Of a stretch of 38,255 bases of DNA, positions 20,335 through 30,192 are shown piece by piece. The stretch is taken from contig SJRY01000209.1 of assembly GCA_011319805.1 (NCBI GenBank), positions 1-38,255 of the forward strand, read 5' to 3'. Origin of the DNA: Macrocybe gigantea. Lineage: Eukaryota; Basidiomycota; Agaricomycetes; Agaricales; Callistosporiaceae. The first letter of the stretch is position 1. Each line of letters opens with the position of its first letter. The notes under the pieces are model-generated. The model was given only the letters and a program-made list of their open reading frames with translations. It was not told where the DNA came from and did no database searches. A program made the position numbers and the translations under genes.

Positions 20335-22433
20335 CATCCTCACCCTCCTCTCGTCCGCTCTCTCATTCAGAGCATTCATACCCAAGTCGATTCGTGGTAT
20401 CATGGAAGCATCCGTGCTTTCCTTTTGACCCTGATCGAGGGTGCCTCCTCGCTCTCAGTCCTCGTACTCCTCTGCTTCTTCAGCGTCGTTGGCCCTTTGA
20501 TCCTGTCTCCTTTCTCATCGCGAGTAGCTCGCTGGCACTGCAGCGGAGCCGCCGCTTCGAGCGGGACAAGACGCGGCGTCGTCCAAAGGAAATAAGCCGT
20601 CTTTGTTCCTTGGGCGTCATTGGACTAAGCGAGGTCGCATCCCGATCCAAGGTAACCTTTCTCCTCACATTCCACCTTCACACATACTCATTAGACATAT
20701 CCTAGGTCAAGTCAAGATCAAGCACTTGTTCATCCGCTTCTCAGCCCTTCGAAGACTCATATACCCATTGCTCTGGTAGTGTATACCCTTGCCTTCTTCC
20801 CCTCAGGACACCCTTGCCCTCGCAGGGTTCCTGCTTTACGTCTACACGACACCCACTGGTCTCGCGCCCCACCTGGTGCCTTATACCCTTCTACTTTACG
20901 GCTTTTTAATATCCCTTTCCTTCAACCCTCCATCCTCCCTTCCTCCATCTTGTCCGCTTTTTATTCTCTTCATTGGCCCTATTGCATGATGCCAATTGAT
21001 TCCACACAGGGTTCTAGCATGGTGCTCGGGCATGCTTTTTGTTCTTTCTATTGTCCCTCTCCTCATCCTTATATCTGCCTTTTTCACCCCTCCCTACCAC
21101 CCACTTTCCTTTTTCCTCGCTCTCGCCATTACCTCATTTCCCTCATTCCGGATCCCGTCTTTGTCTTCGAGCCCCCCTTCGCCCTTCCTCTTATTCGTCG
21201 CTTTCTTTCTTCCTTCTTCTTTCCCTCGACCCCTGAAGCTGGCGAACTAGAGATGATTACAAGAAATCCGTCTTCAGGTATGCGTTCCCTTGAATTTTTC
21301 CCCCTCTGCAGATACTGACGAAGCTCTCTCAGAACACTACCACCCCATGGGGTCACCTTTCCCTCCTCCAGTCCCTCTTCTTCTTCCTGCTTTCCCCCAA
21401 CCTCCTTGATCTCCAAATCTTTCCTTCTGTCACTAACCCCCCTCCCCATCCTCCGCATTCATATCTCTGCGTCATCTTTTTCTCTTGCCAGGGCGTTCTG
21501 GAACCGTGCAGCTCGCTAGGAGGGCACGCGAACAATCCCTGGCCTCTTTCTCTCCCTCTTTCTCTTTTCTTATTTTTTTTCTTCATCCCCCATTCCCCAC
21601 CCGCCTTTTTCATCTTCGCCCGGCCTCGCAGCCCCTTTGTTTCTAATTTTTCATCCCCATTCCCTACTCGCCCTTTTCTTCTTCGACCGCCTCACGGCCC
21701 TTTTTACCTTTTTATATTTTTTACACAAAATTAGAAAAGCTGTTCGGGGGTTTCGAGTAGATACCGACACCTAACAGTGTATGGATGCTACGGGGGCTCC
21801 TATGATGTATTAATATATTTGAACAAAAAATTTAAACAAATGCAGTGTGCTCTTCAAAACGCCCAATTTTCGGAACTCGAGATATATATTTTTTCTTTCC
21901 TTTTTTTTTTCTAAATAAAATCCATATGATGCTTTCTCTCCACTCAGCTGCTACTTAGGAGTTTCCGTTATCTTGAATTAGTATTGCAATATACTTCTGT
22001 TGACTATTACAATGTGAAAGTAGACGTAATCTAAAATTTGCCTTGGATAACCATTGAAAAGTACAGTCACCGTGAACTCGAAGCTTAAACGCATATGCTA
22101 TTGTCCGTCTTTCGTATGTTTCGTCGGACGACTTCCACGCCGCAGATGGTACCGCATTTGGCGTTGCCGCAGTCAGGGCTCGGTGACACGATGCTGTTCT
22201 ATTGGCCAAAATATGTCCAGGGATGATGTCTCCGCCTTGATCATGATGTTCCCGTTCAGCCGGCGCAGCGTGAATCACAGTTCTTCGATAGTCTGCTTTT
22301 AGACGCGCCCACCTAACCGTAGTAAAATTTTTCTCATGGCAAAGTCACGTTTTTGGTCCACGGGTCGACGCGTCTCTTAATTGGTATCGCCCTCCCCTGT
22401 ATTTCGCGCGTCTTCCCATCACAAATCCAATAT
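20335..22433. other. Pyrimidine-rich then AT-rich region without a recognised gene
   Basis: From about 20330 to 21720 the plus strand is strongly pyrimidine-rich, with many CCTC, TTTC and CTTC runs. This is common in fungal promoters and 5' leaders, and it creates meaningless open frames (Ser/Pro/Phe-rich on plus, Lys/Glu/Arg-rich on minus). Before the Copia insertion this lay just downstream of the TATA box at 14504, so its start is a likely transcript leader. No domain is recognisable. From 21720 to 22350 the DNA is AT-rich with T and A runs and nothing I can name. Confidence 0.5.
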
Positions 22434-22613
22434 ATGGCACCGTCCGACCCCACGTTTCGGTTCCGAGATCCCGAGGGAATAGAAATCTGTCGTAAAATCC
22501 TGCAAGACCGCCTCCCTTTCACCCCGCATGATTATCAGCTGGAAGGAGTGACACATGCGCTTGACGGAGAACATGTAGTTGCAATAACTGCCATGGACCC
22601 TGAAGATGAATAA
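22434..22613 (+). pseudogene. RecQ-like DEAD-box helicase N-terminal fragment
   Basis: The 59-residue frame begins MAPSDPTFRFRDPEG, followed by CRKILQDRLPFTPHDYQLEG and DGEHVVAITA. This resembles the start of the RecQ-like helicases that are multiplied in mushroom genomes, in which a PRDYQLEG-type Q motif precedes the Walker A loop. Here the match stops where Walker A (GxGKT) should begin, and the frame runs into DPEDE and a stop. No later helicase motif is seen downstream. It is most likely a truncated relic, left by a rearrangement or partial duplication. Confidence 0.55.
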
Positions 22614-23860
22614 CATTGGTCTTTGGTGTGAGAATAGGAGTGCTCGGAGGCTGATGAGGGTCCATTGCAAGCTCAATGCCATTCAACAGACACGAAACGC
22701 GTCAAGACGCGCTGTTAATGGCTGTCACATGCTAACCGTGGGTAAAAAAAGCGTGTGAATATTTTACTACGGGTAACCTACCGCGTCTACTAGCAGACTC
22801 TCTAATGAGAGGTGTTGACGCAGTCATCAGATTGCTTAGCAATCAACCTCGATTACGAGAGTCAATGCTTACAGGACACTAGTTCTTCGATACAGTACGA
22901 GATTTTTCGGCGTCGATGAAGCTACGCGTAGCATGCTATCGACCTGATGCAGTGATAGCTATAGGCAGTCGAGATGGTTTGAAAGTTGACGAACATGAAG
23001 AGAGTCGGACGTAAAATTGACGCGTCAACTTCTCACCTCAAGTGAGCTCTGCGGCAGCAAACCCAGCCTCCGACTTGACCGGTTGACCGTCCCCAAAACT
23101 TAAAAGCGAAGACTGCCATAAGTAAATTGCCTTGTTCATCGACCACGATCGCGGCATCTAAAAATGAAATTAACGAAAGTTGGCGAAAATGACATGGATT
23201 GCAGGAGCACCGTGTGACAGACTATATTCCATCATTATTTGCCCGGTAGCTTCTGCATAAATCCACCCTGACGTTTGAAATAGGCGATTTGGAGATGGCG
23301 TTGGCACTATGGTGGGTGGGTCTTGACGTCGCACATACTATGAGTGATGCTGGTTATTCTCGCTGCCTCTTCACTTGCACCTGCATGCGGTTTATTGCCA
23401 CCGGCTGTGACTCGAGCTGGCACAGGCCGCAGCATCGTCTCTCTGGCAAGACTGCGGATTCAAATATTCACGTTCTATGAGTGATAGTAGACGTTTCCGC
23501 TTAGGGCTGAAGATCACCCGGACCGGTTATTTCACTTGCCATCTAGGCTGTGCAACTCGTCCTCACGTCGAGAAAGATCGGAGCACGGTACTCTGACAAA
23601 ACAATTGATTATGTGTCGACCTTTAGGATACCATTGACGACAGTCATCGTGGCCTCGCGGCACAGGAAAACTTGCTGACGCAAGTGCATTCATCACCAAC
23701 TCTGCTCCTGGAACCGGCAACGAGGAACTGAGGGCAGTCGCAGCCGATGATGCGAAGAACATATGAATCGCTGCGATCATAGAAAACATGTAATACAGGA
23801 TCTCTCTCGGATAAGGTTCCCGTTGTTGGTCCTCAAGGCTGTTTCATCAAGCGCCTTAGG
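22614..23860. other. Intergenic region without a recognised gene
   Basis: About 1.25 kb between the helicase fragment and P450 copy 2. Short open frames on both strands show no motifs. Nothing supportable is seen. Confidence 0.5.
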
Positions 23861-23870
23861 CTTAAATACG
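23861..23870 (+). promoter_or_regulatory. TATA-like box of P450 copy 2
   Basis: cttaaatacg lies about 50 bp before the ATG at 23915, matching the position of the AT-rich element before P450 copy 1. Confidence 0.4.
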
Positions 23871-23914
23871 CACAAGAGGGTGCTGTTGCCCATAATCTCA
23901 CAGTCTGAAGCACC

Positions 23915-26727
23915 ATGAATCTTCCTCCCGGATCCGTCTACATTGCCCAGACGCTAACAACGGCTTTGCCGTACTCTCTCCTAGCATATGGGCTGCTAAA
24001 CTTGCTCGTTCGTCGGTTCGGTGTTGAAGATTCTATATCCTGGTGGAACCTCCTCATCGTTTTACTCGGCGCTCGCCCTGTGTATCTTCTCGCTATCGCA
24101 CTCTGGGAGCGCATCCACAATAGATTGGATGCAAGGTCCAAAGGGGCCGTCATGCTGCCTCAAGTGAAGGACAGTCTACCGGGGGTCTAGGTCTGTCGTC
24201 CAGGTTCATCAAGAGCTTTCACAACGGCTATCCTGGTATGGATTGCTATGTATCTGCCACTCGTATGTGTCGTTAACAGAAATGGATACTATGCAGGTGA
24301 AGTCGCGTTGGAGTTGTCAAACGAATACGGCAATACGTTTTTTATGAATGTGCTTTTTGAAGACAGGGTCTGGGATAATTTCTTCGTCTCCCGCGGCTCG
24401 TTTTGCTAACATGGGCATTTTTCTCCGCCGCTGAAGCTTTTCACCACTGAGCCCGATTACGTCAAGGTCGGTATTCCTTATAGAACAGCCTGACACTGGG
24501 CTCATGCACGTCTAGGCTATCCTTGCTACTCAATTCGACGAGTTTGAAAAAGGTGCGTTCTTGGACAAGCACTGGAAAAATGACGTTTGGTCTGAAGTTT
24601 TCCAACTCCAAGGTCCCACATTATACAGCCAATTCCATTCGCTTCTCGGAACTGGTGTCTTCAATTCCGACGGTGATTACTCCATACCACTTTTCGCTCG
24701 GGCCTGTCGTTGGAGCTAATTTGCTTTTGATTCTGTGCTGCAGGGGAAATGTGGAAGTGCGGCGTTTATCCTTTCTGTCTTAGAGGTCAAATGCTCATTT
24801 TGTCATATGTCCAGGTTCCATCGTTCGATGACCAGGCCTTTCTTCAGCAAAGATAGGATTACCCAGTATGATGTCTCGAACGGCACGCAGACGATGCCAT
24901 CAATCAGGCGAGAAAGAGACTCGCAGATGGGCACCCATCGATTTCCAGGTGAGTCCGTTCCCCTCCCGGTTTACTTCATCGCTCCTGCTCACCAGAACCG
25001 CCAATAACAATAATCAATAAAACACAGGACCTGGTCTCGCGATTCACGCTCGACACCGGGACAGAATTCTTCTTCAACAAGGACGTGGGCTCGCTCCAGG
25101 CTGGGCTGCCCTACCCATCTACGCACCCTGGCTCGCCGGCCTTCCTCGCGCACCCGTCAAATACCTTCGTCAACGCCTTTGTCGCGGGCAGCATCTGACG
25201 GCGCTGCGCTTGGCGCGTGGCGCGCACTGGCCCCTGTTCGAGTTTTGGCGCGATGAGGTTGCTCCATGCAGGCGTGTCGTCGACGGGTTCGTGCAGCCGA
25301 TTTTGGAGGAGGCAGTTGAGAAGTTTAAGGAGGCTGGTGGGCGGAAAGGAAGGACGACGAGAGCGCCACGCTCATTGACCATCTCGTCAGCAATACACGA
25401 GGTACCGATCCTATATTGCTTCCTGTGTCTCGTTTTCCTTATTTCACGTTTCGATGACGTTGCCCCAGACCAACAGGTTCTGAAAGACGAGGCAAGATTC
25501 TTTACAATATAAAAGGTCAGAGGACCAGCTAACTGTATTTATAGTTGATCAACATCCTCGTAGCCGCCAGAGATACGGTAAGACAAGGTCCATCCATCTA
25601 TGCGCCCAATGCCTGACCAGGATTTACGAATCAGACGGCCGCGCTCCTCACTTTCGCCGTGTACAACCTGACGCAGCGTCCGGATATAGCAAGTCGCCTC
25701 CGGGGAGAAGTCCTGGAGAAGGTCGGGCCGAGTGCGAAGCCCACTTACGAGAACATCAGGGACATGAAGTATCTCAAAGCCTTCTTGAACGGTGCGCCCT
25801 GCTTCCATTCTTGTCCTTCCATATGACGCGATGGACGCTTGCGCACAATAGAGGTTTTGCGATTGTATCCCCCAGTGTGAGTCCCAACCCGGTAGCTTCG
25901 CCGTATTGAGCCCGGTTCTGATATCATTGCCCAATCTCCAGGCCATTCGACGGCAGGTCAGTTCAAGCGCAATTCATGATAGGGAACATGCCTAATCTTA
26001 CATTGACGAAAAGATCCACTAATAAAGCAGCAGTCTTGCCGTCCAAGAAGCCGGGATCCCAGCCGTACTACATACCCGCCGGCACCAGGTGCGCACCGTC
26101 TATGACAGTCACTGAGTGTCGCTTGGCTCAGGCTAACGGCACGCCTCGTTCATCTAGGTGCGTATACGGTGTCTTTCTTATGCATCGCAGAAAGGACCTC
26201 TGGGGCCCCGACGGTACGTAAATCTCACGTCCGCGTAACTTCTGGATGACCGACGGCGAGCAACAGCGCTCGAGTTCGATCCGGACCGATTCATCGACGA
26301 GCGCCTTCACAAGTATCTGACTGCGAACCCGTACATCTTTGTCCCTTTCAACGCAGGGCCCCGTATATGCCTCGGACAGCAGGTATGACTCGCCTTCTTC
26401 GTGTAGTCTTGCGTTGGATTCAGAACAACTCTTTGCTTTGCCTTGAAAGTTCGCGTACCAAGAAGCATCGTACTTCCTCATTCGACTCCTTCAAACATTT
26501 TCAACGTTTGAACTAGCACAAGATGCTCAGCCAGAGGAATCGAAGCCACCGGCGAGCTGGCAGGGCAGCGAGGGAACAAAGGGGAGGGATAAAGTGTGGT
26601 TTGGGGTGCATTTGACGATGTATGTCAAGGTGAGGATTCACTCGAGATGCAGACCTGCGAGGTGGATGCTTGACCGCTTACTCTCGCTCAGGGTGGCCTT
26701 TGGGTTAGAATGGGTGAGGCAGATTAA
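23915..26727 (+). CDS. Cytochrome P450, CYP63-like (copy 2), five single-base frameshifts
   Basis: Paralogue of the P450 at 11008-13764 with the same exon plan. Shared landmarks: [51 protein letters not shown] (I-helix), [22 protein letters not shown] (ExxR), [11 protein letters not shown], and the heme loop [10 protein letters not shown] with its Cys. The end is [15 protein letters not shown]. One base appears to be missing at each of five places: the G run 24181-24185, near 24876, the CCC at 24934-24936, the GGG at 25186-25188, and near 25350. Each time the expected family sequence resumes in the next frame. No substitution stop is seen. It is either a young pseudogene or a gene hit by sequence errors. 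An extra intron (25957-26013) is absent from copy 1. Confidence 0.83.
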
Positions 26728-26871
26728 GTGTCTGCCCCATAGCTCTCTAGTTCCATGCATCCTGTACATATATAAACTTCATTACATGGCATGTCCCACT
26801 GAGACAATCGCGGGGTATACGTCTAGCGTGTATCCTGTATAAGGTCTAGAGCATCGAAAATGAATATAAAG

Positions 26872-27686
26872 TTAGATTTTGCCGATGAGCAGATTTTTGA
26901 TCATTTCTCTTGCTGTGATGCGGGCGGTCTTGTAGAGCGTGGGCACATCTAACGTGGAGGTGAACGTGTCCGCAGCACCGAAAGGCAGCATTAATGGGAT
27001 CCAGCCTGATGTATGCGAGTCAGAAAAGATATACAACTCAAGAGGATCATACTTACCTCTGGCATATTCGAACGCCCAGCAACCTTCATGCATTTTGTAC
27101 TGTTTTACGGTGCCTCTGGGTAAGTGGTGCATACTGCCCGGAAGGTAACGCTCCTTTTCGAGACTGCCGGGGGCGAAGGCCCATTGTTCGCCATGAAGGA
27201 TGTTGAAATAGTCGTCGGCAGTGTGAACGCCCGTGTGTCCTTCCGTTCCAAGAGGTGTGCCAAAAATGATAAGATATTCTGTGATCGAGGCATGGATGAT
27301 GTACATGGCACCCATCGCGCCTCCGGCATTGTTGAGCATCCACTCAGATGTATCGGTGTTCAGACGGAGCTGAGGTGATGATGTCTGGGGGTAGGTCTCG
27401 GTCAAGTTTCGGACAATGTACTGGACCATGGCGGATGTGTCGCCGGGATGGGCTTCGACTGCCGCTTTGGCGAGGTTGTGAACAGACGTAGGGTCCAGAA
27501 CGTACCAGCGATCCTGTGCGCTCTTTAGATGCACTTTGCCGCTGCAAATCAGTGATTAAGACTTGCCTTGATGCTATCGAGCCATGCACATGTGGCGACG
27601 AATAGCAAAAGAATGGCAAGACGGGAGAACCATTTGGAAAGTGCGCTGGACGACGCTGGCATTGGTGCAGTCTCTTTGATGGTCAT
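26872..27686 (-). CDS. ERG2: C-8 sterol isomerase (ERG2/sigma-1-receptor family)
   Basis: ER membrane enzyme of ergosterol synthesis that moves the ring double bond from C8-C9 to C7-C8. Three exons: 27686-27567, 27513-27057 and 27005-26872, giving 236 residues (yeast Erg2 has 222). The N-terminal hydrophobic segment (LAILLLFVATCAWL) is the membrane anchor. Then follow RWYVLDP, EWMLNNAGGAMGAMYIIHAS, EYLIIFGTPLGTEGHTGVH, DDYFNILHGEQ, MHHLPRGTVKQYKM, GWIPLMLPFGAADTFTSTLD and a C-terminal TAREMIKNLL, all family hallmarks including the NNAGGAMG and GTEGHTG motifs. Intron 1 (27566-27514, 53 nt) has a GC donor (AAG/GCAAGT). Intron 2 (27056-27006) is GTAAGT..CAG. The gene shares a short promoter with the divergent cyclin gene. 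Confidence 0.95.
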
Positions 27687-27869
27687 GGTGGTGAAGCAAG
27701 GACGGTCGTACGACTTTAAATTCGACTTTAAATTGGGCGCGTCGGCCAAGACACGGTCATGTGAGGCTATTATTTGTATATATTGTGATAATCCCACGTG
27801 CGTGGAGATGTTGGCACGTGTGCGATGAAATAAAATAAAATAAAAAAACTGTATTTATCTCAGTGCAGC
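27687..27869. promoter_or_regulatory. Bidirectional ERG2 / cyclin promoter with two E-boxes and a 12-bp repeat
   Basis: Only 183 bp separate the two start codons. Two palindromic CACGTG E-boxes lie at 27795-27800 and 27815-27820, 20 bp apart. A perfect tandem duplication of cgactttaaatt lies at 27711-27722 and 27723-27734, offering TTTAAA TATA-like sites about 30 bp before the ERG2 start. CACGTG is bound by bHLH factors such as Pho4 and SREBP types; which one acts here is unknown. Confidence 0.55.
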
Positions 27870-30192
27870 ATGCTGGCCCTCGTCCATCCCGCCGACGTCG
27901 CCCTCAACGCCGGCCACAGAAGCGCAACACCGTCGTCGTCGTCCGCAACGCCCGCTCTCGCAGCCCCGTCATCCTCACGCAGGCCGCCCTCCGGTCCCAC
28001 TCTGGCGTCCTCCGCATCCACCTCGTCCGCCCGCCCCTCCGTACACCTCCAGATCAACCCGTCGACATCGACCCCTCCGTTGCCGACGACTCCGCCGCAT
28101 TCTTCCCCGACTCCGGTGAACATCCATACATACCCGACGCCGGACCTCCTCCGTTTGCTTGCCTCGCTGCTGACCCAGATCGCGGCGACTAACGACGCCC
28201 TCGCCTCACACTCGGCTTCGCCCACGTCTCCAACAGTGGCGTATGCATTCCAGCATCCACAACATGGACATACCACGACCTCGCCGACGTCTTCAACAGC
28301 GTCTCTTTCGCAGTCACACCTGCAGCCGAATCACCACTCTGCCCTGTGGCCCTCGCTCACAACCGCATCTAGAGTGGCGCTTTCGACGCCCTCCTCCACG
28401 CTCACCTTTCATGCACGCAACATCCCCACAATCTCCCTCGAATCGTATCTTCTCCGCATCATTAAATATTGCCCCACCACCAACGAGGTCTTTCTCTCCC
28501 TCCTCGTTTACTTTGATCGTATGAGCAAACTCAGCGCCGACGCCGTAGGAAGAAGTTTTGTCATCGATTCATACAATATACATCGATTGGTCATCGCCGG
28601 CGTCACTGTGGCGAGCAAGTTCTTTAGCGATGTCTTCTACACAAATTCCCGATACGCTAAGGTAAGTGCATAAGTTGGCCTTCGCCGCTGCCATCCTAAT
28701 TTAACATGAACCTCCTCCCACTTTTTATTTCATCTAGGTCGGCGGATTACCTCTGACGGAACTCAACCAGCTGGAGCTCCAGTTCCTTCTGTTGAACGAT
28801 TTCAGATTGGTCATCTCCACGGCTGAAATGCAGCGATACGCGGAGCAACTCATTTTGTTTTCCACGTCTTCTTCGTCGAATGCACCTCCAGCTTCGACTG
28901 CCTCGACGTCACTCCGTGACCCTGTGATAGTCCCGACGACTCCCACATCGGCGGCCACCGCGTCCAACACTAACACCGTCACCGCTCCACTACCTCAGCA
29001 GCGTGCCCGTGTATCCGCCACTGACGCGTCTCGCCCACAACATCAGGCACACATCCATTTTCAGCAACCAGCCGCAGCGAACGTGTATTTGCACACGGCT
29101 CCGCATGAGCCCAAGACGCCCAATGCTCGGGCTGCCGCCGCCCTGCCCGCCACTGCATCGTCCTCATCGGTGCCCCGCCACGTGCGCTCTCCACCACCTG
29201 TGAAGCATCGCCAGTACATTTACGGCCAGCAGGATGGCCAGCATCGCGGACTTGGGTATCATACTTCCCGCGAGCATGATGGAGGGACACTGGGTACATT
29301 TACGTCATTTCACATCCTGCCCGATAAATCCTCTTTCCGTGACGCGCCATCATCCTCTGAGCATGCCATATCGACGCCAGTAATCGCACCTGCTAATGTG
29401 CAAGTCGGAGTAAACGGTCGTGCTGTCCCCAAAGAAACTTCTCAGTTCCGGCGTGACGGCGCGAGACCCAGACGGCTTCACAATAACCACGAAGATCGGG
29501 AGGGAGATGACCAAGATGAAGAATGCATTGAGGATGAAGACGACGAGGAAGATGAAGAAGACGACGAACTAGGGACAGAGGCGTCGGAGACGGAGAATGA
29601 GACCGAAACCGAAACCGAAGCGGAGACCGAGACGACAGACGACGAGCCCACAATCCGGGCGTACGATCATCGACACGGGAGGAGCGTCAGTGGGAGCGTG
29701 ATCTCGGTGTCACCACCGCTTGAGGCGGCGGACGACAGTGAGCGGGAGCGGGAGACAGATCACGAGAGGGAAGTTAAAGCGGAAGGGAACAGCCGGGGTG
29801 TCGATATGGGTATGGCTGTGATGAGGGGCGATGACGAGGGGTGCGGAAACGGTGAGAATGACTGTGTCGACGATGAAAGCGGCGCAGGGAACGGGAACCG
29901 GCGTGAGGGCGTAGAGGGAAGCAAGACGCCCGGACCTGCGCCCTCTGACTTCGCGGGCGTGTTGCTGTCGTCGCCGACGAGAGGTAGGCGTAGGCGCAGG
30001 ACGTCGTCCGCGGTCGGGAGCAAGACCTTGAAGCGGACGCTGATCATGGAAGAGGCACGGAAGGATGGTTACGACTTGGAGGGGCAGGAAGCGGCGTTGG
30101 TACTGGCACAGACCGAGACGGACGCGGGCATGGGACAACAGAACGGGCACGGGCAGATGGGCGATGAGGACAGCGTCATGATGAGTCCTTGA
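27870..30192 (+). CDS. PHO80-like cyclin with long disordered tail
   Basis: Two exons, 27870-28661 and 28738-30192, with intron 28662-28737 (GTAAGT..CTAG), give 748 residues. The cyclin domain lies around residues 185-315: NIPTISLESYLLRIIKYCP, EVFLSLLVYFDRMSKL, SFVIDSYNIHRLVIAGVTVASKFFSDVFY, NSRYAK then VGGLPLTELNQLELQFL and NDFRLVIS..EMQRYAEQL. This is the Pho80/Pcl/PREG class, which binds a Pho85-type kinase in phosphate and cell-cycle control. The first 180 residues are Ser/Pro/Thr-rich. The C-terminal 400 residues are low-complexity, with an acidic run (EDEDDEEDEEDDE), Glu/Thr alternation, and a basic patch RGRRRRR near the end that could be a nuclear signal. The start used is the first Met of the long frame. 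Confidence 0.9.

Noticed and set aside
20780..21460. Long open frames on both strands in the pyrimidine-rich region
   Set aside because: They are Ser/Pro/Phe-rich on one strand and Lys/Glu/Arg-rich on the other, as expected from CT-rich DNA, with no motif or intron signal.
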